This document shows, piece after piece, positions 11,201 to 22,700 of a stretch of 64,000 bases of DNA. The notes under the pieces were generated by a model. It was not told where the DNA came from and did no database searches. It saw only the letters and a program-made list of their open reading frames with translations. Origin of the DNA: Zygnema cylindricum (Eukaryota > Streptophyta > Zygnematophyceae > Zygnematales > Zygnemataceae); assembly GCA_037447655.1 (NCBI GenBank), contig JBBHKE010001182.1, positions 199,272 to 263,271 on the forward strand, written 5' to 3'. How positions within the stretch are numbered: the stretch's first letter is position 1; each line of letters begins with the position of its first letter. Made by a program: the position numbers and the translations under genes.

Positions 11201-11819
11201 AGGATTTCCGGGAATGAAAGTAGGTACGGTATACATAAAATCATCGAAGTAGCCGTCGGCGGAAATCGCGGCAGATAGATGTGATACGGAAAGATCATTG
11301 TACCGACGTGAATTTAAACATAAGTCGTCGCGCGATTTTCGAAAAGTATAAGTCGTACGGTCGACGTGAAATGACGAAGTCGCCGTTGGCAGAAATTGCG
11401 GAAAATAGATATTATATGATCAAACTCGCCGTCGGCGGAAATTACGCAAATTTTGAGTTGTACGTCGGCGCATATTACGGCCAAAAATACATATGTACGG
11501 TTGACGCGTACGGCGATATGTAAGTATGTACGGTCCTGTAAAACCCAAAAAAACACCCAAATACAAATTAGTGTGGCGGCTGCTCGTCCTAATACCTAAA
11601 TATAAACAATTAAAATGGCCGACGAGATGCGGCATGACACGATTGTAGACGACTACAAAACATGTGACAATGGGTGACACTACGAAAATAGCTTGTTTTA
11701 CGTCTTAGAAAATAAAATCTTGATTTCAAAAAGTGCGATGGTAAATATCATCGAAATACAAAAGGGTTTTAAAAAAGAAAAAGTAACGATTAAAGATTAT
11801 AAAAGCCAAGTGAGGCAAA
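8276..11819. other. Gene-free stretch, possibly including the retroelement 5' region
   Basis: No protein family recognised on either strand. By position, 8460-10160 could hold the 5' leader and LTR of the minus-strand DNMT retroelement, but without a second LTR in the window this cannot be shown. 9350-9480 is strongly AT-rich. At 11130-11530 a word like GCCGTCGGCGGAAAT recurs near 11252 and 11429, with a weaker form (CGCCGTTGGCAGAAAT) near 11380, among many GTACG words. Short frames (for example 10818-11129) look like chance. Confidence 0.4.
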
Positions 11820-12295
11820 GGCGTTGTGCCCACGTGTTGATGGAAGGATTTTTTTCAGTAGTTTTCACAAAAAATAGGACTTGCAACGGGAAAATTTTAT
11901 GTCGTACTACAAATGGCCTAGAACCAAATAACATTACGCGTCCTCTTAAAACTTACTCCAATTTGGCGTTATTATCTTTTCGACCCACTTCCACGTTTTG
12001 CCAACTTATCTTGAAACTTCTAATAAAAGAGACTTGGGAGGTGATTATATTAAAAGTAATAACCGATTGACTAATATAAAAACTTCATTGCAAGCGTCAA
12101 ACGATTTCAAACAAATTTGCACAAGGGAAAGTACACTCTATTTTTTTCTCAGCTCGCCACACGCGTGTACTAAAAAAATGACAAGCATGTAAGTAAAAAA
12201 AATCGTAGGGATCTTGGACCTCCACTTTTATTTTTGGGTGGTCGTCCTTATCTCCCCCCCTCTTTCGCACTCGCCCGCTCCTCTTTCTCTATTAT
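11820..12295 (+). mobile_element. Tourist-like MITE, first half (split by gypsy G1)
   Basis: Begins GGCGTTGTGCCCACGTGTTG and follows the family layout (a TTTTTTTCAGTAGTTTT word, then a GCATGTAAG and GGACCTCCACTTTTAT block, then a CT-rich stretch). It breaks at 12295 at ATTAT, where G1 starts. The other half resumes at 32165. Joining the halves gives a CT-rich to CTAGATGAAATACAAC junction that matches the intact copy around 46090-46120. Confidence 0.8.
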
Positions 12296-13263
12296 TATAA
12301 TATGATCTCATACCTCTCAGAAAATCTCATTGCTACAACCAATTTCAACCACACATTCCACACATTGGAAAATACACATCCATATTGGAAATCACTCACA
12401 TAAGGATAAACTTTAAATTAGAAAAAGCTTTTGTCCACATAACATTAGCTTGGTCTCTTGCCCTTGTGGCTCAACCCTTCTTTTAAAGTGTTTTCCACTA
12501 CTCTCCACTCTTAATACTTCTATCTTTTAACTACTAAAACACTACTTAGTTAGTAAGAGATTTCAGTGCAAAAATGTCATTGCTCCAATTTGGTTTTAAT
12601 CGCTCATGACCAAGATCAGTCAAAATTCCACAAACTTTTCCCAAAGGAAAAAATCTTTACTTTTCTCTTAGACTTCACAATTTATCCATCATCGCCCTGG
12701 ACTCGCCAGGCCAGTGTCAACGCTACGATGAACATGTTTTACATGGGCCAATCATTAACCAGCAATGACTCAGACTGACCAATGCAAAAACGTGCGAAAT
12801 CTCTTACTAACTACGTAGGATTTACTAGCCAATCAAACGCTACATTTCAATACGTAACATTTACGTGCAAAAGTGCGCGCCAAAAAAAACGCGACTTCGC
12901 ACAAACGTGCGTCGCAAATTTCACACGCGAAACTACTTACAAAATTCTATGAAGTGAAAATGACGTTTCCTACTAAAAATTGTACGAAATGAACCATCGT
13001 GCTTACCAAACGAAATGTTGATTCATTTGGTACAACTTGAGCCTGAAATTCTGTAGCTAGGTTTACCCTTAACCTGTTACAATGAACACCCACTCGTTAT
13101 TTTGACCTCGCGCTGTCCCTTAAATACACCAATCGCTATATCTTTTGAAATACATCCCCAAATCGTGCATTTCTTTCGCGGACATCTACCAAACTCAAAA
13201 CTTTATATTCATAACACTTATATACCCATTTACAAAAAAGTTTGATCCACTATTATTGTTACA
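12296..13263 (-). repeat. 3' LTR of gypsy G1
   Basis: About 968 bp, aligned end to end with 31185-32159. Shared landmarks include GCTTGGTCTCTTGCCC, AAATCTCTTACTAACTA and GAACACCCACTCGTTATTTT. The terminal TGC of the 5' LTR copy appears here as TAT at 12296-12298, two transitions. The right end is TTGTTACA. Confidence 0.92.
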
Positions 13264-13276
13264 TCATCCCCTCCTT
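13264..13276 (-). other. Polypurine tract of gypsy G1
   Basis: On the minus strand AAGGAGGGGATGA sits directly before the start of the 3' LTR (TGTAACAAT). This is the position and composition of the plus-strand primer of LTR elements. Confidence 0.85.
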
Positions 13277-13387
13277 ATATTTAACTGATCTCAATTATAA
13301 AATATTTGATTATCAAGATTGGACTTATATATTATTATCCCTCCAATACCTTTGTAGAAACCTAGAATTTTTATCTTCTAAAGTTAA

Positions 13388-14444
13388 TGTAACTCTAAGA
13401 CCTCCACTAGCCCTTTGAGTAGGTAGCTCACTAAAAGCCCCTAAGATAACCCTAACCCCTTTGATTTTTCACAAGAATAACTGCCACCTTGACAGATAAA
13501 AACTCTAACCAACTTCATTGTTGTGAAGACAAGACTTCTTTGAGTCGATAGCAAAAAAAATCGTTGAATTTGCTCCTCTGAGCAGTAAGTTATGAATGGT
13601 CAAAGTTGACCTTTTATACATGAGCTCTCTAGGAGAGACGAGTCTACCTACCAAATTTTCTAAGTCCTAAATCCCTCTCTAAACCGTGTACTACTAGAGT
13701 ACGGCACCAATGAGATTACTGTGTCGTACAAAAAAGTACAGGTGTACTTCCTGTAAAGCCATCGTACGGCATGGCCAAAATGTCGACGTCTGTCATATCC
13801 GTATTCCCTCCCGTTTTCTCCGGAGATGCCGCAAGCCAATGTGATTGTGCCACGTGTCAATTGACGTGGCAATGACCGAAAACCGCCAAATCGCCCATTC
13901 CGCGATCTCGGCATCTATCTCGGCCGTTCGATGAAGATCGACTTTTAATTGTAGCCGTCAAAAGTAAATGCGTGGTATTTGTTTCGCCGTCAAAACAAAT
14001 GCGCGGTATTAGTTTCGTGGAGTACCATACACCGTACGTTTACAAAATTGTATCTTTGTCGAAAGACTGCTCGCGCCGTTTAATGAAATCGTCTACGTTT
14101 ACATCTATAAATATATATATATGAAACCCCATATATCTCAGCACTGATCCTAGACTAATAGGATAAAGCTACCGGCTACTGCTTGACTTAAACGATGGCA
14201 AGTACCAAGATAAAATCTTGGGTCCGTCAAGGTTATTTTGGTAAACGTACCAAAGTACTACTTGTTTCTCTCTAGACAACATGGGCAGCCACGGCTCTAG
14301 CTTCCTCTCCAACCTTTAGTGATTGCGACAAGTGTGGGAGTTTGGAGAGAGGAGTTAGAGGCAGACTGCCTCTGCTTTTTTTTTGCTCTTTATCTTTACA
14401 TGTTTTAAACCTAGAAAATACAAATAAAACCTTTAGTTTCTACA
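13388..14444 (-). repeat. 3' LTR of copia C2
   Basis: 1057 bp from TGTAACTCT to TTTCTACA. It contains the antisense tRNA-like module (14152-14229), the U3 stem-loop (14282-14370) and G-box-like GCCACGTGTCAA near 13850. On the minus strand the PPT GAAAAAATAAAGGGAG (14445-14460) precedes it. Confidence 0.9.
14152..14229 (+). other. Antisense tRNA-like module in the C2 LTR
   Basis: Reads as a D-arm-like GACTAATAGGATAAAGC, then about 40 bases, then a T-arm-like CCAAGATAAAATCTTGG (5-bp stem, 7-base loop), on the strand opposite to the LTR. The corresponding place in the C1, C3, C5 and C6 LTRs holds a similar module. It is not a functional tRNA gene: the acceptor stem does not close. Confidence 0.55.
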
Positions 14445-14457
14445 CTCCCTTTATTTT

Positions 14458-17400
14458 TTAGTCACTTTTCAATTTAATACCACACTTTTCCCTACAGAAA
14501 ATAGGCTTAGGGGAAGGCACAAGTTTGGTCATCAAAACTGCTACCATCTCACTATTTGGTCTGTACTCTAAACTGATCATTTTGTCTTCTACCTTCTCTC
14601 TAACAAAGGATAGTCTAATGTCCCTGTGTTTAGCTTTAAAATGATGTTTAGGATTGGCAGCAATAGCGATTGCTGCCTGATTATCACAAAAAAAAATCTG
14701 CACATCACTCTTAAGGTGACCAAGCTCACCAAGCAAAGACTCGACCCACATCAATTCTTTTACAGCAAAGCAATATGCCATATACTCAACCTTCATGGTG
14801 GACTGAGCAATAACCTTTTGTCGTTTGTTACTCTAGCCACAAGCCCCATCACCCACATATAATAAATATCTAGAAGTACATCTCCTCATCGGAGCATCAC
14901 CATAACTAGCATCACTCCAAGTGGCGATGTCAGTATTCCCCTCACCGAAATGCAACTATAGATCTATAGTTCCTATCAAATATCTAAAGACTATCTTACC
15001 TGCCTCCCAATCTCTCTTAGAGGGAGCATTTAGACTTCTACCCAACACTCCTACAGCTGCAGCTAAATCCGGCCAGGTATAATTCATAAAATAGATTAGA
15101 CTTCCGACTACTTGTCTGTAAGGAATAGTCTGCATGGACTTTTGTTCTTCAGGACCTAATTCCTCGTCTAAGATTATGACTCCTTCTTTCACACTCCCCT
15201 CACTTCCCTTCTTTAACTCCATTGGAGTTGTACAACTATTAGCCTTATCCATCTGAAAGTTTTCCAACATATGCCTTATTGCTTCTTTCTGAGTTAGTCT
15301 TATAATCTTTCTTTCTCGGTCTCTTTCTAATTGAATACCCAATATATATTTTGCCTCCCCCATATCCTTGATCTTAAATCTTCCCTTAAGATGCGTTTCA
15401 GTTTATTAATTTTGTCCATTGGTTTACTTAAAATAGGCAAATCATCAACATTAATTGCAATAAAAATAACACATTTTTCATCTTCAAAAACATAGATTGA
15501 GTGATCTGAGCTGATCGAGATTATTCCCAAACCGGTGAAAAACTCATCAAGCTTCTTATTCCATTGTCGGGGTGCTTGTTTCAAACCATAAAGAGATTTA
15601 ATTAGCCAGCAAACCTCACTCTCCTCTCCATGCTCCACAAATCCTTCTAGTTGTTGCATGAAGATCTCCTCTTCCAATTCTCCCTGCAAAAAAGTTTTCT
15701 TGATGTCCATCTAGTGCACTTCCATGTCTTCCGCTGCTGCCACATTGAGAGGTATGCGGACGGAGGGAAATCTGACGACCGAGGCAAAGGTTTCCTCGTA
15801 GTGGATTCCCTCTTTCTGTGTAAATCCTTTAGCCACTACCCGGGCCTTGTGGCCCTCACTAGTGTTATCCGGGTTCAGTATTAATTTGAACACCCACTTA
15901 CAACCGATTGGTTTTCCGTTAGGTGGACAATCCACCAGCTCCCAAGTATCGGCTGCCATAATTGAGGCCATCTCCTCATTGATGACTGTCTTCCACCGGT
16001 TCCTTTCTGGACAATTCATCGCCTCTCCATATGTCCGAGGTTCATCCGGATGAGATAGTTTTGTTACCTTGTTATTAACATGTTTTTCTTGCAACCTTTT
16101 GCTACTTCTCCTTCCTCCCTCAAAATCTGCTGTGGGAATAGATGGTTCCCGTGGGTTCTTTCGAACAATCTCGGCTTCTCCCTTGTCCTTTGATTTTGGA
16201 TCAATTTCCACCACGTCTTTCGTTTCGGGTACAGTTGTCACTAGAGTTTCCGCGGCCGAGTCTTTCTCGGTCTGATTTGTTCCTGCAAGAATGTCATCTT
16301 CTCTAAATTATAGATAGTTAGGAAGCTCAAAGTCATTGGAATTTTCTGACTCAAATCTGATTTCTACTGACTTTGTATAATTAAAGGGATCCATAGACTT
16401 TCCTTCATCCATAACTACTAGGTTTCACTAAGATTATATCTTCCCTTTTTAGATCATAAACTTTGTACCCTTTTCCATCCTCATCATATCCTAATAAGAT
16501 TTTGATTTTCCTTAAAGATCTAGTTTCCAATCAGACCGATATGTATCTAGACTAAACACTTGACTGCCGAAAACTTTAAGTGAGATATGTCTGGTTTCCG
16601 GCCGGTCTATCTCTCATAATGTGTTTGGCCTTTTACCGCCGAAGTAAGAACTCTATTTTTTAGGTAATTAGCACAGTTCATTGCTTCGGCCCAAAACCTT
16701 TTTCTTATCTTCTTATTTTACACTATAATTATAACACTATCACTTAGTGTCATATTTAATCTTTCAACTACCCCATTTTGTTCCGAGTTTTCTAGAACTA
16801 TCTTTTGGTGTTGGACTCTATCTTCCCTCAAAAAATCCTCAAACTAGTTAGAGGTATATTCTCCACCATTGTCACTCGTTACTCTCTTGATTGGGGTTTA
16901 ATGAAGTTTTTCACTCCATGCCTTATATTGTCTAAAACATTCATGAGCATGTGACATAATTTTCAAAAAATACACCCTAGAATACCGAGACCAATCATCG
17001 GTGATAGTCATCATAAATCTCTTCCCCCGGGTGAGGGCACTTTGGCTGGTCCCTAAATATCTGTGTGTACCAAATCTAGAATCTTTTCTCCCTTATAGGT
17101 GGCAGTTTATGGAAAGGGTAACCTGTGTGCTTTACCTTGTGCACATCCATTACAATCACTTAGATTCTCACTCTCACCAAACGGATTCCCTTCCACTACT
17201 CCCATCTTTTTCATCTCTCTTAACTTATATAGATTCACATGCTGAGGCCTCTTATGCCACAACATTATATCATGAACACCAGCATAATAAAGTTTCTTCT
17301 TTTCATTGCTTAAAATCAGCCTAAACATCCCTTGGCTACCTTTTTTAGCCGTGAAATAAACTTCCTCCTCTAAACTAGCAGTAAAGACTCCATTCCTAGT

Positions 17401-17688
17401 GCTAGTATCAAAACCTTTATCATTTAATACACATGTAGAGATGAGGTTTTTGTTCAACTCCGAAATTAACAATACATCGGAGAATGTAACTATATATATC
17501 ATTTTTTCTAGTAATACTTTGAGATCTATCGATCCTACAAGAGTAGTAGTGACTATCCTCCCATCCCCGTACTCTTTCTCTACGGTGGGAATCTTTTTTA
17601 TCTTAGTGAACAGGTGTTTATCCTTACAAATGTGCATGGAGGCACCTGAATCTACAATCCAGCTTGCTTCACCTTTCAATCCACCCAA
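14458..17688 (-). pseudogene. C2 copia pol remnant (protease, integrase, RT, RNase H)
   Basis: Read downward from 17688: protease with WIVDSGASMH and active-site DSGA intact, the GAG-pre-integrase segment with WHKRPQHVNL, a badly decayed integrase core (17100-16300), the linker RNPREPSIP...RRSSKRL, RT from KPIGCKWVFKL (about 15920), YGLKQAPRQWN, and RNase H with CDNQAAIAIAANPKHH ending at 14458. The RT catalytic box reads NVDD instead of YVDD. Frames at 15711, 15327 and 14956 are joined by shifts and stops, so no polyprotein can be made. Confidence 0.88.
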
Positions 17689-18273
17689 AACACATTTTTG
17701 CTTTCATGGAATTTCGACCTCGTTTTTCGCCTCCACCTCCTCATCCAATAAGAGCTCATCCTCCTCGTCCTCGGATTTTGCCTCATGTACCTGTGTCACA
17801 AGGGCCTTTTTCTTTCCTCTCAGGGGTCCACCGGTCTGCCCCTCCTTTAACTGAAACTTGGTTAGCTTAGTACACTCTGTCATATAGTGTCATGGTTTCT
17901 TGCAAAAGTGACACAACCCCTTTGAGACCCTCGGTCCTGATTCAACGATCTGCGTTTTCTGTCCTCCTCCTTTATAGTTTCCTACTGATTTTTTGGGATC
18001 CTTGCTCCTTTAGTCAGTTTTTGTTGCCAAAGCTTGTCCACTCTTCCCTCCCTTTCAGATCTCAATTGTATTCTCTCGAACGAGAATCATCCCTACCATA
18101 GAATTCGAGATCCATCTGGAATCCGGCAAATCTTGCACACGGTTTACTATGTTTTCATAGTCATTCAGTATCTTCATGAGCAGGCAGTTAACCTTGACCT
18201 TTTCTGTTTCTACCTAGCAAGCACTCGCTAGTTCCCTGAAAACGGTTGGAAGCTCGTTACAAAAGTCTAGCAT
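17689..18273 (-). pseudogene. C2 gag remnant, N-terminus deleted
   Basis: In decayed form on the minus strand it matches the C1 gag from about the KGGKMLDFCNG region through the knuckle to the acidic linker before the protease. The sequence jumps at 18273 from gag straight into LTR (CTACCAAATTTTCTAA). The start codon, PBS and about 300 bases of LTR are therefore missing. Confidence 0.75.
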
Positions 18274-18742
18274 TTACCCACCTACCAAATTTTCTAATTC
18301 TTAAATCCCTCTCTAAACCCTATACTAATAGAGTACGTCACCAATTAAATTACCGTGTCGTACAAAAAAATACAGGTGCCGATGTACTTTGTGTACAACC
18401 ATCGTACGGCATGGCCAAAATGTCGACGTCTACCATATCGGTATTCCGTCATGTTTTCTCCGGAGATGCCGCAAGCCAATGTGATTGTGCCACGTGTCAA
18501 TTGACGTGGCAATGACCGAAAACCGCCAAATCACCCATTCCGCGATCTCGGCATCTATCCCGACAGTTCGATCAAGATCGGCTTTTAATTGTAGCCGTCA
18601 AAAGTAAATGCGTGGTATTTGTTTCGCCGTCGAAACAAATGCGCGGTATTAGTTTCGTGGAGTACCATACACTGTACGTTTTCAAAACTTTATCTTCCTC
18701 GAAAGACTGCTCGCGCCGTTTAATGAAATCGTCTACGTTTAC
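18274..18742 (-). repeat. 5' LTR of copia C2, left piece
   Basis: Matches 13645-14110 of the 3' LTR. It ends at TTTAC (18738-18742), the duplicated target of C1. The LTR continues after C1 at 25156. Confidence 0.88.
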
Positions 18743-19799
18743 TGTAGAAATTAATGGTCTTTTAAAGTATTTTCTAGGTCTGAATAGAAATAAGAAAGAA
18801 GCCGAGGCAGTCAACCTCTAAATTCTCTCTCCAACTCTCAAACTTGTCGCAGTCACTGAGAAATTGGAGAGGGAGCTAGAGCCATGGCTACCTAGGCTAT
18901 CCAGAGGTTTACGGGAAAATATATATTAGTTAGGGGTTTATTTACTAAAAGAGATGTGCCGGCCACAGGATTTGATCCTGGTACCTACCGGTCGGCATAC
19001 AGCCGGTAGCCGTTAGCCTTAGCCGTTAAGTCTAGAAGTAGTGTTACGTACTATATGGTTTGATAATTATTTAAACATTTATACGTAGGATAGTTCATTT
19101 AACTGTAACTGTTTACAAGAGACATATATCTAGTAAATGTAAAAACACGGATTCCGGTACATATAAGAAACCAATACCGCGCATTTATTTCTTTAGTGAA
19201 ACGAATACCGCGCATGTATTTATTACAGCTACGATTAAATGTGAATTTAATCGGACGGTCGGAATTAAGGCCGAGATCGCGGAAGAGGATATCGGCAGTT
19301 TGTGGTCATCGCCACATCAGATGACATGTGGCGGAATGACATTGGATCGCGGCATCTCCGAGGATTAAGGGAGCAAATCCGGACATACCACGTGTCGACA
19401 TTTAGGCCATGTCGTACAGTGTCCTTACATAAAGTACACCGGCAACTGTATTTTTGTGTACGGAACTGAAATCTGATTGGCTCCGTACATCAGTAGATAG
19501 AGTCTGTGAGAGAGAGATAGGACTTAGAAAAATTAGAAGATAGGACCCTCTCTCCCAGAGAGCTTCTGTACAAAAGGTCAACTTTGACCCTCCATAACTT
19601 ACTGCTCAGGGGAGCAAATTCAGAGATTCTTTTTGCTATCAACTCAAAGGAGTCTCGCCTTCACAAGGGTGAAGTTGGTTATAGTTTTTTTCTGCCACGG
19701 TGGCAGTTATTTTTGCTGAAACACAAAGGGGTCAGGGTTATCGTAGAGGCTTCTTGGAAGCTGTCCACTCTGGGGACTTATGGAGGTCTCAGAGTTTCA
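18743..19799 (+). repeat. 5' LTR of copia C1
   Basis: 1057 bp, TGTAGAAATT to GAGTTTCA. The LTR includes the stem-loop (18818-18900), antisense tRNA-like module (18957-19032), CACGTGTC G-box near 19398, and the gag start codon at 19780 only 20 bases before its end. It keeps a 45-46 base segment near 19510-19555 that the 3' LTR lacks. Confidence 0.93.
18957..19032 (-). other. Antisense tRNA-like module in the C1 5' LTR
   Basis: On the minus strand: CTTAACGGCTAAGGC (D-arm-like), ACCGGCTGTATGCCG, then CCAGGATCAAATCCTG (T-arm-like, close to the Pol III box B GGTTCGANNCC with two changes). The 3' LTR copy lies at about 24356-24433. The orientation is opposite to element transcription. Confidence 0.55.
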
Positions 19800-22700
19800 G
19801 GTTATGGGCCCACCCTTTAGGGTACCAATCTTTAATGGAACTGGCTTCATATACTGGGAAAGTATGATGATAGGAGCTCTATGCGAAAAAAGGTTTTGGG
19901 GGATAGTGAGTAGACGGTTGTGGCGTCCATCAAGTCTTAGAATTCCTCCTGGGTTTGGAGGAAGCAGATTCACCAGAAAAGAGGATCTACCCTCAACGGA
20001 GGAAGCAAAAGAAGCAGAGGTGGTGGAAAAAGGAAAGGAGAAGGAGGCGACCACACCAATAGCAACTGGTTCGGCATTCATGTCACCAATTCCGAGGAAC
20101 GAGGAGAATGATAGTGAAACCTGGGACTTCAACAATATGGCGGCAAAGCACTTCATCCTACGCCATCTCACTCAAGGACTTCCATGTCCTCATTTGCAGG
20201 TAGAAAGGGCATCCAATCTTTGGATGGCTCTCATAGAGATGTACGGAAGTGGTACGATTCAGCAATAACAGTTGGCTGATCAAAAAGTTAAGGAGTATGT
20301 ATACAAAGGGGGGAAGATGTTGGATTTTTGCAATGGGCTTGCTACACTCTTCATGGAGCTAGAGAGTGCGGGAAAAAATTTTAGTGAAAAAGAAAAGGTT
20401 AACTGTTTACTGATGAAGTTACCCGATGAGTTCGAGAACATAGTCAATCGTGTACAGGACTTGCCGGACTCAAGGTGGATATGGAACTCAGTGGTAGGGA
20501 TGATTCTCGTTCGGGAGAATACGATTGAAATCCGAAGGGGAGGAAAGAGTGGCCAAGCCTTGGCAACTGCGACCGATTGGAGGAACAAGGATTCTCGGAA
20601 ACCGGTCGGAAACTATGGGGGGAGGGAGCAGAAAAATCACACCGACGAGTTCGAACCAAGGGCTCTCAAAGGTTTATGTCATTTTTGTAAGAAACTTGAG
20701 CACTATATGGCAGAGTGCACTAACCTAACCGAGTTTCGGTTAAAGGAGGGGCAGACCGGTGGTACCCCAAGAGGAAAGAAAAAGGCCCTTGTGACACAGG
20801 TACATGAGGCGAAATCCGAGGACGAGGACGATGAGCTCCTTTTAGATGAGGAGTTGGAGGCGAAAAACGAGGTCGAAATACCACGAAAGCAAAAATGTGC
20901 TTACGGTGGATTGAAAGGTGAAGCAGGCTGGATTGTAGATTCAGGTGCCTCCATGCACATGTGTAAGGATTGGCACCTGTTCACTAAAATAAGAAATATT
21001 CCCACCGTAGAGATAGAGTACGGGGATGGGAGGATAATCACCACTACTCTTGTAGGATCGGTAGATTTGAAAGTGTTAGTAGAAAGAAAGACATCCATAG
21101 TAACATTCTCCGATGTATTGTTTATTCCGGAGCTGAACAAAAACCTCATCTCTACATCCGTATTAGATGATAAGGGTTTTTTTACTAGCACTAGGGAAGG
21201 AGTCTTTACTGCTAGTTTTGAGGAGGATGTCTATTTCATTGCTGAGAAAGGTAGCCATGGGATGTTTCGGCTGGTTTTAAGTAATGAAAAGAAGAAACTT
21301 TATTATGCAGGTGTTCATGATATTATGATGTGGCATAAGAGGTTTGGGCATGTGAATCTAGACAAGTTAAGAGAGATGAAAAAGATGGGAGTGGTGTAAC
21401 GGATTAAGTTTAGTGAGAATGATAATATAAGTGATTGTAGTGGATGTGCTCAAGGTAAAACACACAGATTACCCTTTCCTAAAACAGCCACCTATAAGGG
21501 AGAAAAAATTCTAGATCTAGTACACAAAGATATTTTGGGACCGGCTAAAGTGCCCTCACCGGGGGGGAAGAGATTTATGATGACTATCACTGATGATTGG
21601 TCTCGGTATTCCCAAGTGTATTTTTTGAAAAACAAGTCCAAAACTAAGGATTGTTTTAGACAATATAAAGCATGGAGCGAAAAACTCCATGAAACTCCAA
21701 TCAAGAGAATAAGGAGTGACAATGGTGGAGAGTATACTTCTAACCAGTTTGGGGATATTTGAGGGAAGATGGGGTCCAACACCAAAAGACAGTTCCACAA
21801 AACCCGGAACATAATGGGGTAGCTGAAAGGTTAAATAGAACACTAAGTGATAGTGCTAGAAGTATGTTGTCAGATAAGAAGATAGGAAAAAGGTTTTGGG
21901 CAGAAGCAATGAACTGTGCTTATTACCTCAAAAATAGAGTTCTTACTTCAGCTATAAAAGATCAAACACCTTATGAGAGATGGACGAGCCGAAAACCAGA
22001 CATATCTCACTTGAAGGTTTTCGGTAGTCAAGTATTCAGTCTAGATACAGATCGGTCTAATTGGAAGCTAGATCCTAAAGGAAAACCGGGATACTTATTA
22101 GGATATGACGAGGATGTAAAATGATATAAAGTTTATGATCTAAAAAGGGAAGATATAATCTTAGTAAAGCATGTAGTAGTTATGGATGAAGGAAAGTCTG
22201 TGGATCCCTTCAAATATACAAAGTCAGTAAAAATTATATTTGAGTCAGAAAATTCTGATGACTTTGACCTCCCTAACTATCCAGGTTTTGAGAGAAAATG
22301 ACATTCTTGCAGATACAAATCAGATCGAAAATGACTCGGCTGTGGAAACTCCAGTGACAACTCTACCCGAAGCGGAAGACGTGGTGGAAATTGATTTGGA
22401 ATCAAGGGATAAGGGAGAAGCCAAGTTTGTTCGAAAGAATCCACGAGAACCATCTATTCCGGCCTCAGATTTTGAGGGGGGAAGGTGAAGTAGCAAAAGA
22501 CTACAAAAAAAAAGGTTAATAACAAGGTAACTAAACTATCTCATCAAGATGAAGCTCAAACTTATGGAGAGGCGATGACTTGTCCAGAAAGAAACCGGTG
22601 GAAGACAGCCATCAATGAGGAGATGGCCTCAATTATGGTAGCTGATACTTAGGAGCTGGTGCATTGTCCACCTAACCGAAAACCAATCGGTTGTAAGTGG

